From the NCBI RefSeq assembly GCF_027563315.1, contig NZ_JAMKBJ010000011.1, positions 24,978-88,977 of the forward strand: a stretch of DNA of 64,000 bases. The letters are read 5' to 3'. Of this stretch, positions 20,038 to 28,010 are shown piece by piece. Both the position numbers and the translations under genes were made by a program. Position 1 is the stretch's first letter; each line of letters starts with the position of its first letter. This DNA is from Paenisporosarcina quisquiliarum. Lineage in GTDB: Bacteria > Bacillota > Bacilli > Bacillales_A > Planococcaceae. The notes under the pieces were generated by a model. It saw nothing but the letters and a program-made list of their open reading frames with translations. It had not been told where the DNA came from and did no database searches.

Positions 20038-20073
20038 GCGTACCTGGATGTGATCATTCAGGTACGCTTTTTT
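20038..20073. terminator. Terminator between convergent rnz and YdeI-like gene
   Basis: GCGTACCTG and CAGGTACGC arms with a U-run on the plus strand; also serves as the end of the minus-strand gene. Confidence 0.88.
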
Positions 20074-20077
20074 GCGA

Positions 20078-20755
20078 TTATTTTTTCTTTCTTCGATATA
20101 AATCCATCGATTTGTAGCCTTCCCCAAGTACGTTCTCCATTTCCAGTAAGCGTTTTTCCTGGGTTTCAACTCTTTTTGCACTATACACAAAACGTGCCCA
20201 ATCTTTTTGGTAGCCGTATGTCAATTGATTATAGGCATTCAGTAAATCTTCCTTGTTGCTTAAATATTCTTTAATATGGTCGACATACTCGATATAGTCA
20301 TCCACACACTGGCTATTTTTTGTGCTGTCCGCTTTTTTCGGTTTCTTTGGCAATGATTTCAAACCGACAATTGTAAACGTTTCATTCAAACTGACCATAC
20401 GCGAAAATTTAATCTGACTATTTCGCACGTAACCATCTTCATCCAGTGATAAATCTTCATAAAAGCGATCGCGCTCTATATATTCTTGATAGGTTGGATT
20501 GTTCTTTTTAGGATAAGCAGAGTACAGGTAGCCATTGTCTTCAACCAAATTCTTTTCAATGACTGTGTTTAATTGTTTTGTGAAATCTTCCATAGTGAAA
20601 GTGAAGATAAACACGAACTGGTAGCGAGTTTCATTGATTTTCGTATCATAGTGCAATTCGTCAAAATCATGGACTGTTTCCGGCTTGTTCAAGATTAATT
20701 TGGTAGAGTATTTATGTATGCCTAATTTTTCAATAACACTTTTCGTAGAATTCAT
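20078..20755 (-). CDS. YdeI/OmpD-associated (OmdA) domain protein
   Basis: The 225-residue product ends in a segment (NAYNQLTYGYQKDWARFVYSA then KRVETQEKRLLEME) that matches the C-terminal helical pattern of the YdeI/OmdA family, in which a bundle L-x-x-Y-x-R-D-W-x-x-x-x-x-x-AK-R-x-ET-x-x-R-R recurs. The N-terminal ~150 residues are charged and I do not recognise them; a DUF1905-like part cannot be excluded. Soluble, no signal peptide. Antiparallel to rnz at the point where the conserved gene order is broken. Good ribosome site GAGGAGAT. Confidence 0.6.
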   Translation of the reverse strand: MNSTKSVIEKLGIHKYSTKLILNKPETVHDFDELHYDTKINETRYQFVFIFTFTMEDFTKQLNTVIEKNLVEDNGYLYSAYPKKNNPTYQEYIERDRFYEDLSLDEDGYVRNSQIKFSRMVSLNETFTIVGLKSLPKKPKKADSTKNSQCVDDYIEYVDHIKEYLSNKEDLLNAYNQLTYGYQKDWARFVYSAKRVETQEKRLLEMENVLGEGYKSMDLYRRKKK

Positions 20756-20900
20756 CTTAATCTCCTCTTGATTCTCTTCATTTATGTCTTAAAGCACCTA
20801 ACGATTTCCATAATATACAAAAAACATATGATATTATTAATCCCTTTGTTATATTTAGAATAAACGAAATAGAAAAAATATTCCATATGGGGGATTAACT

Positions 20901-20994
20901 TTGAAAATGCAGGGAGAAAGAAAATACATTTAGAGTCGATGAATTGGAACCCTATATTGATAATTCTTTAATGTACTTTGAAATAAATTTTTGA
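20901..20994 (+). pseudogene. Possible frameshifted remnant of a small gene
   Basis: TTG 20901 has a strong ribosome site (TATGGGGG at 20886-20893) and reads MKMQGERKYI before a stop at 20931-20933. Shifting frame right there continues as RVDELEPYIDNSLMYFEINF to a stop at 20992-20994. The two halves join sensibly, suggesting a small indel in a gene of about 32 codons, or a fragment of a longer one. Low confidence. Confidence 0.3.
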
Positions 20995-21009
20995 AAGGTT
21001 GGTTGGAAC

Positions 21010-21222
21010 TTGAGTAATAAACATGAAAACCCTAAGGTAGAAACCAAATTCGAACAACCTAAGAAACATCATAAAATCCCTTCCATTGAATTTGCAGATG
21101 CCGTTAACCGATCAATGGTTGGTGATTTAGGGGCACTAGCTAAAGGAGGTTGTATGTCGACAATCAGCACGGTGGTATTAGCCATTGTCGTCATATTTCT
21201 TTTGTCTAAATGTTCTCTATAG
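21010..21222 (+). CDS. Small membrane-anchored hypothetical protein
   Basis: 70 residues: a polar, lysine-rich N-terminal half, a middle segment IEFADAVNRSMVGDLGALAKG, and one C-terminal hydrophobic helix (STVVLAIVVIFLLSKC). TTG start with GAAAGGTTGG upstream. The middle segment resembles part of the unlinked 71-residue protein at 45006 (EDFCRAVRRCLINDLVAGAQ), hinting at a small family; function unknown. Confidence 0.6.
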   Translation: MSNKHENPKVETKFEQPKKHHKIPSIEFADAVNRSMVGDLGALAKGGCMSTISTVVLAIVVIFLLSKCSL

Positions 21223-21296
21223 ATAACTTTGAATTATTGCAACTTATTTCTTTGTAAATCCGTTGATTACAATAAACCGATTGAAGGAGAATTTCT

Positions 21297-21737
21297 GTGA
21301 AGTTTATCATAAAACATTTTTTCATGATCTCATTAATGATGTTTGTACTGGTTGGCTGCAGCAATGTAGTTTCACCTACATTAACTAGAGTCTATTTCGA
21401 AATCACTAACCCCGAGCATAAGTCAGAAGGAACATGGATGATTCTTGATGAACAAAGTTTGAGTAATATTGATCAAGCATTCGAAGAAATTAACTGGGAA
21501 CCGAACAAAATTCCATCTATGTCCCGTGAGGAAGATGTTCAAGTTACACTGTGGTGGGAAACTGATAAAAATATGCCCGAACGGTTATATGAATATAAAA
21601 TTTGGTTCAATGCGGATAATACAGCAACAATCATAGGTGAGAGCGATAAAGAAGGCTACGGTCATTTATCGCAAGAACAGACCCTGGTTCTGAAAGAGCT
21701 TTTGTTAGATACTACTGATAGAATCCAAGCACCATAA
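21297..21737 (+). CDS. Putative lipoprotein, YhfM-like layout
   Basis: 146 residues with a lipoprotein signal peptide (hydrophobic run then LVGC, lipid-modified Cys at about 21). The mature part alternates predicted strands and a helix, ending in YEYKIWFNADNTATIIGES and LSQEQTLVLKELL, the order seen in B. subtilis YhfM-like small lipoproteins (strand, helix, x-LWI-x-x, terminal helix). GTG start with GAAGGAGA at 21283-21290. Function unknown. Confidence 0.65.
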   Translation: MKFIIKHFFMISLMMFVLVGCSNVVSPTLTRVYFEITNPEHKSEGTWMILDEQSLSNIDQAFEEINWEPNKIPSMSREEDVQVTLWWETDKNMPERLYEYKIWFNADNTATIIGESDKEGYGHLSQEQTLVLKELLLDTTDRIQAP

Positions 21738-21767
21738 ATCAATCTTTAATATCACTAAAGGGGGAGT

Positions 21768-22307
21768 ATGGATTTGAAACTGGGATTGAAAAAAGATGAG
21801 GTTTTATTAGTACCACATACATCTGAATGGGATGCAGAATTTTTCAAGATAAAACAGCAGATACAAAATCATACTCAAATTGAACATGATCGGATTGAAC
21901 ATATCGGCAGCACATCTATTAAAGGGATTATGGCAAAACCAATTGTGGATATTGTGGTTGGTCTTGATGAAATAAACCAAATTGAAAAATCAGTAACGGA
22001 TGGTCTGAAAAAAGCTGGTTTTTTAAGGTTACGGGTAGAACGTCCTGGTGAAGTAGTGTTTGCAAAATTTACAGATGACACATATGACGAGAAAACACAT
22101 TTCATCCATTTGGTTGAATATGAAAAAGAACTCTGGAAGAATTTGATTTTCTTCAGAGATTATTTAAACTCGCACGAAACAATTAGAAAAGAATATGAGC
22201 AACTCAAATTGGAGTACGTTCAGAAATCTGATACAGGCATTCTGGCGTACACGGATTATAAAGAAGAATTCGTGAAACGAATTTATGCAAAGAGACTAAG
22301 TGGATGA
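21768..22307 (+). CDS. GrpB family protein (nucleotidyltransferase fold, UPF0157)
   Basis: 179 residues with the family core: RIEHIGSTSIKGIMAKPIVDIVVGL, where GSTS and the paired Asp residues follow the nucleotidyltransferase pattern, and later VEYEKELWKNLIFFRDYLNSH and YVQKSDTGILAYTDYKEEFVKRI. Standard GrpB length. Biochemical function of the family is not settled. The start ATG 21768 has GGGGGAG just upstream. Confidence 0.85.
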   Translation: MDLKLGLKKDEVLLVPHTSEWDAEFFKIKQQIQNHTQIEHDRIEHIGSTSIKGIMAKPIVDIVVGLDEINQIEKSVTDGLKKAGFLRLRVERPGEVVFAKFTDDTYDEKTHFIHLVEYEKELWKNLIFFRDYLNSHETIRKEYEQLKLEYVQKSDTGILAYTDYKEEFVKRIYAKRLSG

Positions 22308-22374
22308 GATCGGCATCAGCATTGATTTATACTTTATGTTTTTATAATGACGATGTAATAGGAAGGATACTTTA

Positions 22375-22602
22375 ATGAAATCCAAATCTTCCGGGTGGAT
22401 AATTTTTCTGATTTTCTTCATGTTTTTTGTTTTTATGTTTTTTATTGAAGTGTCTGTGTATTCTCTTTTACCTCCAGAACAAGGCGGAATGAGTTTTTTG
22501 ATGGAGTTTAAGAATATCTGGTACCGTTCAATATGGTTTTATGGAATATTATTGCTAATTTCATTATTTCTATATTTAAAGTTTCTACGTAAAGGAGAAT
22601 AA
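22375..22602 (+). CDS. Small two-helix membrane protein
   Basis: 75 residues with two hydrophobic segments (IIFLIFFMFFVFMFFIEV and IWFYGILLLISLFLYLKF) and a basic C-terminal tail. Ribosome site GGAAGGAT. No family recognised. It sits alone between the GrpB gene and a lipoprotein gene. Confidence 0.55.
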   Translation: MKSKSSGWIIFLIFFMFFVFMFFIEVSVYSLLPPEQGGMSFLMEFKNIWYRSIWFYGILLLISLFLYLKFLRKGE

Positions 22603-22625
22603 AGGTTTAGTGAATTACAACTTTG

Positions 22626-22656
22626 TTATTGAACTAACATGGCAGCTTTGTTGAAC
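22626..22656 (+). repeat. Degenerate copy of the AACTAAC/GTTAGTT dyad repeat
   Basis: TTATTGAACTAAC-ATGGCAG-CTTTGTTGAAC aligns with the better-preserved copies at 60.2-63.3 kb (TTATTGAACTAAC-GCAGCAGGTTAGTTGAA). It precedes a single lipoprotein gene, as the other copies precede single genes. Confidence 0.5.
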
Positions 22657-22698
22657 ACTTTACACATTATCCATCTGATTTTTCAAGGGGGTGTTATT

Positions 22699-23013
22699 GT
22701 GAAAAATAAAATCGCAATAAGTTTATTATTATTGATTTTTTTATTTATTGCTGGCTGTTCTGATTATCAAGAGGACTTTACATTCACAGGAACAGTAGAG
22801 GAGATCCTTGTTGAAGGAGAAAAGTTAGTTATTAAAGAATATGACGGGTTAGATGAAGGTAGAAAAGACGGAAATGTTTACGAAATCCCTGTAGATAATG
22901 TAGAGAGATATAACATTGGGCAGAAACTTGAAGTAACTGTCTCTTCTAATACTGATGCAGATGTTTGGGATTTAGACCGTATGAAGTTTGAAATAAAAAG
23001 AGTCGAGGATTAA
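22699..23013 (+). CDS. Putative lipoprotein, DUF3221-like
   Basis: 104 residues; signal peptide with lipobox FIAGC (Cys ~20). The mature part (FTGTVEEILVEGEKLVI, DGNVYEIPVDNVERYNIGQKLEV) reads as a small beta-barrel like the DUF3221/YobA-type domain. GTG 22699 has CAAGGGGG upstream; a longer frame from 22639 begins inside the repeat and has no ribosome site. Function unknown. Confidence 0.65.
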   Translation: MKNKIAISLLLLIFLFIAGCSDYQEDFTFTGTVEEILVEGEKLVIKEYDGLDEGRKDGNVYEIPVDNVERYNIGQKLEVTVSSNTDADVWDLDRMKFEIKRVED

Positions 23014-23018
23014 TTTTC

Positions 23019-23045
23019 TTGAACTAATGATGCAGGATAGATGAG
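23019..23045 (+). repeat. Second degenerate copy of the dyad repeat
   Basis: TTGAACTAA-TGATGCAGGATAGATGAG aligns with TTGAACTAAC-GCAGCAGGTTAGTTGAA. It overlaps an ATG at 23041, which is one reason to prefer the later start of the next gene. Confidence 0.4.
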
Positions 23046-23085
23046 GAAGCGTTTAAATAATTTCAAGTGGATGGGAGTGCGGACT

Positions 23086-23529
23086 TTGATTGTCAGAAAA
23101 ATAGTTTCTGCGTGTACCTCTAGTGCAATTATGCTTATTATTTATTCAGCATTTGAAGAAATTGCCGTGAGTCTTTTTTTAGGGATGTACCTACTACCAA
23201 TTGTTTTAATATATGGGACAACATCCTCTATTTTTTCTGACTTAATTACTAAAAGATTAAGAGGTTTTTATCGAATGTTTATGGCGTTCATTATTCATGT
23301 ATTTATGGGCGCAATATTAGTATTATTTCCAATGCAACTGTGGGCACATGAAGGATATATACTTATTTTAGATGTAGATAGTTTATTGAATAACTTCTTC
23401 TTTGTTAGTGCAATTCTGTCTGCTTTCATTTTTTGGTTCGTTGATGAATTAATTAGAAGTGATAAATGTAGAAAAATACAGAGTAAATTTAGGGGAGTTC
23501 TAAATAAGATTGGTGACTTAAAAATATAA
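23086..23529 (+). CDS. Hypothetical membrane protein, possibly UPF0715-like
   Basis: About 147 residues with four predicted membrane helices (ACTSSAIMLIIYSAF, IAVSLFLGMYLLPIVLIYG, MAFIIHVFMGAILVLF, FFFVSAILSAFIFWFV) and a basic cytoplasmic tail. The YGTTSSIFSDLITKRL loop resembles small UPF0715-type proteins, a tentative match. TTG 23086 is favoured by GGGAG at 23073-23077; the frame is open to ATG 23041, which would add 15 residues but lies in a repeat and lacks a ribosome site. Confidence 0.5.
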   Translation: MIVRKIVSACTSSAIMLIIYSAFEEIAVSLFLGMYLLPIVLIYGTTSSIFSDLITKRLRGFYRMFMAFIIHVFMGAILVLFPMQLWAHEGYILILDVDSLLNNFFFVSAILSAFIFWFVDELIRSDKCRKIQSKFRGVLNKIGDLKI

Positions 23530-23597
23530 CATCCCGATTTATATACCTTTTCTTCAACAAACGACAAATTTATTCTCATTTTAATCGTTAACAAGTT

Positions 23598-23637
23598 AAA
23601 AGGATTGGACCCAAATTAAGCGGGTACAATCCTTTTC
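23598..23637. terminator. Terminator after the membrane protein gene
   Basis: AAAAGGATTG...ACCC, loop, GGGT..CAATCCTTTT: a perfect outer stem with an inner 4-bp stem; U-run on both strands. Confidence 0.8.
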
Positions 23638-23765
23638 CATTTGTATATTAATGAGATACCAGATCCTTTGAATCTAGTTTCTATATAGATAGATATAAGC
23701 ATACAAAAAATTGAAACGTTTTAAACGTATTATTGCTCTAATTTATATGAAGGGGGATGAGCAGA

Positions 23766-24311
23766 ATGCAACACGAAGAGCAGAGTGTTGTTGAGGCAAT
23801 TCAAGGCGATAAATTGGCTCTCCAACAATTGTTAAAGCAAGAAAAAGAAAAGCTTTATCGGATGGCATATGTATACGTAAAAAACGAAGAAGATGCAATT
23901 GAAGTTTTTCAGCAAACGGTACTGCAAGCAATGGAATCCATAAATCAATTGAGAGAGCCTATATATTTCTCAACGTGGTTGACGCGGATCTGTATAAATA
24001 ATGCCATTGCAATGCTGAAGAAGCAGAAAAAGATTGTCGTGATGGATGAAATCGTTGAGCAATTAGTTGATGGTAGATCGGAGGATCTTGCTCAAAAATT
24101 GGACATTGCAGATGCTCTCAGTAAATTACCGGAAAAATATAAAACGACGATACTGCTAAGGTTTTACCAAGACTTCTCAGTTAATCAAATTGCGAATGTA
24201 CTCGATTGCCCTGAAGGCACGGTGAAAACGAATATTCACCGTGGTCTATCCTTACTAAAACAAAGTATTAAAGGAGTGTATTCAGATGACAGAAAAAGAG
24301 ATTTCAATTAA
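23766..24311 (+). CDS. ECF RNA polymerase sigma factor
   Basis: About 181 residues with sigma region 2 (KEKLYRMAYVYVKNEEDAIEVFQQ, FSTWLTRICINNAI) and region 4 (LSKLPEKYKTTILLRFYQDFSVNQIANVLDCPEGTVKTNIHRGLSLLK). ATG 23766 is chosen because AAGGGGG ends at 23756; ATG 23757 abuts the ribosome site. Its 3' end overlaps the downstream anti-sigma-like gene by 26 bp. A palindrome ACGTTT-T-AAACGT (23716-23728) preceded by TGAAAC lies upstream; whether this is its promoter is unclear. Target genes unknown. Confidence 0.88.
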   Translation: MQHEEQSVVEAIQGDKLALQQLLKQEKEKLYRMAYVYVKNEEDAIEVFQQTVLQAMESINQLREPIYFSTWLTRICINNAIAMLKKQKKIVVMDEIVEQLVDGRSEDLAQKLDIADALSKLPEKYKTTILLRFYQDFSVNQIANVLDCPEGTVKTNIHRGLSLLKQSIKGVYSDDRKRDFN

Positions 24312-25383
24312 ATCATCGCTTGAGACAATCCTTGTGCCGACACAAAAGCTCGACCAAATCATTGACGACACCTTATTTAACCCACCTGTTCAAAACAAAA
24401 AAAGTAAAAAACGTATTTATCAAGTGGCTGCGGCGGCTGTTCTGATTCTTGGGATTGGGACTACATCTATGATTTCCTCACCGGCATTTGCAAACTTTGT
24501 TGCCCAAATCCCAGTCATTGGGAATGTGTTTGGCTATTTTGCGACGGATAATTATGAATCGTACTCTAGCTTTAGCGAATCAGTCGGTTTGACTCAAAGT
24601 AGTGAAGGCATCGACATAGTCATTGACCAGGCTCTCTTCGATGGGACGAGTGTGACGCTATCATTTATTTTAAAGTCGGAAAATCCATTGGGAGATACAC
24701 TTCAAATCAAGGGGCAGCCAGTTGTCAAAGGCGTGGATGGAAAAAATACAAATTTGAAATTCGAATATGTAGAAAATGTAGGCTATGTTGGCTTGTATAC
24801 ACTCACACCAAATTTTGAGAGTGAGATGGCGCAGGTAAGTATCTCTTGGGAACCCGATACGATTATAACGGAAAAAAAAGAAGTCGAAGGTAATTGGGCC
24901 TTTGAGTTTGCGGTCAGCCAAATTTCTAAAGAACCCATTATTCTTGATGAAAAAGTAAAGACTGACGGAGTGACGGTTCATTTAAAAGAACTTACTGTAA
25001 CCGATGTTTCAGTCAATATTGAATATCAACAACTTGTCGAACCTAGCTTGTTAGAAGAATGGGAATTTGTAGAAGCTGAATTAATCGCCAGTGACAATTT
25101 AGGCAATGTGTACAAAGTGCCTTATAACGGTGGCTCTACAGATGGATCAGCACGAACACGAGAGGATTTTAATTGGACGGCTACGCTGCGGGGATTAAAT
25201 TCACAGGCAACTTCCTTAACTTTATATCCAATTGCCCAAGTCAGTCGCTTTAACACCGAAACAGAGGAATCTGAATCGAAACATCTTGAATTTGATGCAA
25301 TTAAGGTCGATTTAATCAATCAGTCCCATTCCCTTGTGGAGGATCCAACAATACCAACGTTGCCGGAAGAGGACTTGGATTAA
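24286..25383 (+). CDS. Anti-sigma factor-like membrane protein with DUF4179-type extracellular domain
   Basis: 365 residues: a cytoplasmic part of ~40 residues, one transmembrane helix (VAAAAVLILGIGTTSMISS, about 47-65) followed by the PAFANFVAQIPVIGNVFGYF motif typical of DUF4179 proteins, and a large extracellular beta-rich domain. Translationally coupled to the ECF sigma gene, so it is the likely regulator holding that sigma factor at the membrane. The signal sensed is unknown. Confidence 0.82.
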   Translation: MTEKEISIKSSLETILVPTQKLDQIIDDTLFNPPVQNKKSKKRIYQVAAAAVLILGIGTTSMISSPAFANFVAQIPVIGNVFGYFATDNYESYSSFSESVGLTQSSEGIDIVIDQALFDGTSVTLSFILKSENPLGDTLQIKGQPVVKGVDGKNTNLKFEYVENVGYVGLYTLTPNFESEMAQVSISWEPDTIITEKKEVEGNWAFEFAVSQISKEPIILDEKVKTDGVTVHLKELTVTDVSVNIEYQQLVEPSLLEEWEFVEAELIASDNLGNVYKVPYNGGSTDGSARTREDFNWTATLRGLNSQATSLTLYPIAQVSRFNTETEESESKHLEFDAIKVDLINQSHSLVEDPTIPTLPEEDLD

Positions 25384-25460
25384 TTTTTCTAAACTGTAAA
25401 GGACTTAGCTGTTCAGTTTTATATTAATTTGGAATAAAGTGGGAATTAATATTGCAATAA

Positions 25461-25499
25461 AAAAAAGCATCCAATCATACTAATTGGATGCCTTTTTTG
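25461..25499 (+). terminator. Terminator of the ECF sigma/anti-sigma operon
   Basis: GGCATCCAAT-type stem (GCATCCAAT / ATTGGATGC) with 7-nt loop and CTTTTTT. Confidence 0.9.
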
Positions 25500-25683
25500 G
25501 GTTCAATACTGATTGGCTTAGACTTTAATTCGGTGTTTTTTTATATATTAGATTTAGGCAGGTTTCAATTTTAGTTTTTTTAGTTTTTGGAAAGTAAAAC
25601 CAAAATAACAGATGTTTTCCATATTAATAAAGGATATAATTAAGTTAATTATTCAGAAAACTTTATTAAGGAAAGGGTTTATC

Positions 25684-26562
25684 ATGATCGAACTTAAATA
25701 CTCGAAAGACCTTGAGGCTGTTTCTAGGTTCATTGCTAACATGAATAAAATTACCCAACATCATGTTGGCTATTGTGGAATAAATGAAAAAGAGATTTTA
25801 CACACATTGTTGAATGATTTCTCAGATTTCCCCTTGGAAGAATCATTAGTGGTAGCCTACGAAAATGACACAATGATTGGTGTTCTTGGTTTTGATATCG
25901 ATGGGAATACAAGGAATGCTGAAATTTGGGGACCTTTTGTCAACCATGATGAATGGCAGCAAGTCTCCATCATGATGTGGGATCAATTAGTAAGACAACT
26001 TCCATTGTCCCTTAACAATGCACATGGTTTTTATCAGATACATAATTCGAATTGTACTTCTTTTATGAAGCGGCTAGGGGCAACAAATAAAGGTGAGCAT
26101 TTGATTCTGACAATCACTCGTTCACATCTTCAACCATCTATTGAAGCAAAGTGTGAGGTAGCAGAAATGACATCCGACGAATATGATTCTTTTAAATTGT
26201 TGCATGAGGAAGCATTTAAGCATGCTTATTTCACAGCTGAAGAAATAATCGAAAAAATCAATAACGGACATAAAGTATTTGTTGCAAGTTCAGAAGGTAA
26301 ATTGCTCGGTTATGTATTTTGTGAAGCGAATCCGAACTTTTCAGAAGGGGATATTCATTTCATTGCCGTTACTCCTCATGCAAGGAACAGAGGTATAGGA
26401 AAACAATTATTAAACGAAAGTCTGAAATTCTTATTCTCCTTTCATGAAATAAATGAAATAACTTTATGTGTTAAAAGGAGTAATGAAGCAGCCATTTCCA
26501 TTTACAAGAAGGTGGGTTTTGAAGAAGAACATCAACTTGTTACATATGAACTCACCATTTAG
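25684..26562 (+). CDS. GNAT acetyltransferase with two GNAT-like halves
   Basis: 292 residues. The C-terminal half has an intact acetyl-CoA motif (FIAVTPHARNRGIGKQLL, around 230-245) and the closing KRSNEAAISIYKKVGFEEEH; the N-terminal half (residues 1-140) looks like a degenerate GNAT domain. Substrate unknown. ATG 25684 has AAGGAAAGGG upstream; the frame extends to 25612 without a ribosome site. Confidence 0.82.
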   Translation: MIELKYSKDLEAVSRFIANMNKITQHHVGYCGINEKEILHTLLNDFSDFPLEESLVVAYENDTMIGVLGFDIDGNTRNAEIWGPFVNHDEWQQVSIMMWDQLVRQLPLSLNNAHGFYQIHNSNCTSFMKRLGATNKGEHLILTITRSHLQPSIEAKCEVAEMTSDEYDSFKLLHEEAFKHAYFTAEEIIEKINNGHKVFVASSEGKLLGYVFCEANPNFSEGDIHFIAVTPHARNRGIGKQLLNESLKFLFSFHEINEITLCVKRSNEAAISIYKKVGFEEEHQLVTYELTI

Positions 26563-26590
26563 ATAATGTTCGATTAAAGGAGTTTTTTCG

Positions 26591-27142
26591 TTGGAAATCA
26601 AAATTGAAACGGATAGGTTAATTATTCGCCCATATGAAAAAGAAGATTATGAGAATTGGTATGCGGAATATGACAAAAGGCTTCCATCCCAATATAAATA
26701 TGATGATGGACGCCCTTCAGATATGCCGTCTTCCTCTTTCGACTGGTTTTGCGCCTGGATTGAAGGATTTCATAAAGCAGCAAGTAATGATGAAATGTAC
26801 CAGTACGGTGTCTTTCGTAAAGAAGATGGAGTGAATGTCGGCAAAGTTGAATTATTCAAGATCTTAAGGCTGGATTATCAGTGGGCAATGATGGGGTACT
26901 CCATTCATAATCAATACTGGCAAATGGGCTATGGTTCCGAAAGTGTATCAGCCACCAAGGAATGGGCGTTTAAGAACTTAGGTTTTCATCGAATTGAATT
27001 GCATATTAATACAGACAATTTACCTTCCATTCGTCTTGCAGAAAAAAACGGTTTTAAATTGGAATGTACGAGAGAAAAATTCGCATTTGAAAATGGCGAG
27101 TGGACAGATTTTCTTATTTATTATCAACTCTGTAATTCATAA
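26591..27142 (+). CDS. GNAT acetyltransferase, RimJ/RimL type
   Basis: 183 residues with TDRLIIRPYEKEDYENWY at the start, MMGYSIHNQYWQMGYGSESV as the acetyl-CoA loop and HRIELHINTDNLPSIRLAEKNGFKLE at the end, the usual pattern of ribosomal-protein or small-molecule N-acetyltransferases. TTG start; AAAGGAG at 26577-26583. Same direction as the previous acetyltransferase, 28 bp apart. Confidence 0.85.
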   Translation: MEIKIETDRLIIRPYEKEDYENWYAEYDKRLPSQYKYDDGRPSDMPSSSFDWFCAWIEGFHKAASNDEMYQYGVFRKEDGVNVGKVELFKILRLDYQWAMMGYSIHNQYWQMGYGSESVSATKEWAFKNLGFHRIELHINTDNLPSIRLAEKNGFKLECTREKFAFENGEWTDFLIYYQLCNS

Positions 27143-27162
27143 AGTGAAAAGGGTGTTACTCG

Positions 27163-27591
27163 ATGAATGTCAACAAGATGTTATTTTTGGGAGTATTAAT
27201 TCTTTTTCTTTTGGTTTCTTGTGGTGATGTACAGGAGCAAGTAGAACAAATTAATCTCCAATACTGGGATGACCATAAAGAAACAGTAATTTATAGAAAC
27301 GACGAAGACACTATGGATACTTTTATACAAGCCGTAGAGAATGCAAAAAAAATGGAGAAACAAAAAATAATTAAGACCGAACCCCTGCTTTCTTTTTATA
27401 TGCAAAAGGATGATCGAGTGGAAAATTACCATCTATGGATTAATACTGATAAAGAAGGCTTCATTCAACAATTACATCCACAAAGAAACGAAACTTTTCG
27501 TCTGGATGAAAGTGCAATTGAAAAATTAGCTTCATTTCTAATTGAAAAAGAAAACATAGAACTGATTGAAAAACAAATAGAATTTGAATAA
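27163..27591 (+). CDS. Putative lipoprotein, YhfM-like
   Basis: 142 residues with signal peptide and lipobox LVSC (Cys ~21). The mature part has TFIQAVENAKKMEKQ (helix), PLLSFYMQKDDRVENYHLWINTD and LDESAIEKLASFLIEKE, the same element order as B. subtilis YhfM-like domain proteins and as the lipoprotein at 21297. Function unknown. Confidence 0.65.
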   Translation: MNVNKMLFLGVLILFLLVSCGDVQEQVEQINLQYWDDHKETVIYRNDEDTMDTFIQAVENAKKMEKQKIIKTEPLLSFYMQKDDRVENYHLWINTDKEGFIQQLHPQRNETFRLDESAIEKLASFLIEKENIELIEKQIEFE

Positions 27592-27628
27592 TTGTGGAGA
27601 TGCAGACAAGAAAAGGGGAGAAATCTAA

Positions 27629-27811
27629 ATGTATTGGTTTATTGGAGCTCTGTTCACATTATTAATTGGCATGGGTGTCTATATTGATTGGAGAAGAAAG
27701 AAGATTAATAATCATCCATTTAAATCAACACATCCACATGCGAAGCCAGGGGATGATTCGAATTACCGGATGGGGGATAACAACAATCATTCGGGTGGCG
27801 GAATGAATTAA
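27629..27811 (+). CDS. Small membrane-anchored hypothetical protein
   Basis: 60 residues: an N-terminal helix (YWFIGALFTLLIGMGVYIDW), a short basic stretch and a His/Asn/Gly-rich polar tail ending NNNHSGGGMN. AAAGGGGAG upstream. No family recognised; likely one operon with the two short ORFs that follow. Confidence 0.55.
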   Translation: MYWFIGALFTLLIGMGVYIDWRRKKINNHPFKSTHPHAKPGDDSNYRMGDNNNHSGGGMN

Positions 27812-27843
27812 TACCTTTAGAATTTTAGGAAGGAAGTGCATGT

Positions 27844-27972
27844 ATGGGGTTGGTATTAATCGTCGTTATTGCATATTTACCAATTTTTTATCGCATTCAT
27901 AGACGACTTCATGTATTGGAGCAAGAAGTAGAAAGATTGAGTCAAGAAAAGAATATTTCATTAACTAGATAA
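27844..27972 (+). CDS. 42-residue membrane-anchored coiled-coil microprotein
   Basis: ATG 27844 with AGGAAGG at 27828-27834. The product begins MGLVLIVVIAYLPIFYRI (one membrane helix) and continues with an amphipathic charged helix HRRLHVLEQEVERLSQEKN that has heptad-spaced leucines. Good ribosome site and the domain logic support a real gene; function unknown. Confidence 0.5.
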   Translation: MGLVLIVVIAYLPIFYRIHRRLHVLEQEVERLSQEKNISLTR

Positions 27973-28010
27973 TTCTTATGAAGGAAGCCCGTCTTGAGGA
28001 AGGAATCTTG

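Noticed and set aside
22639..22698. Longer N-terminus for the DUF3221-like lipoprotein
   Set aside because: It starts within the degenerate dyad repeat and would bury the lipoprotein signal 20 residues inside.
23711..23737. ECF promoter TGAAAC...CGTA before the first sigma gene
   Set aside because: TGAAAC and CGTA are only 8 nt apart, not about 16; the palindrome ACGTTT-T-AAACGT is noted without a function.
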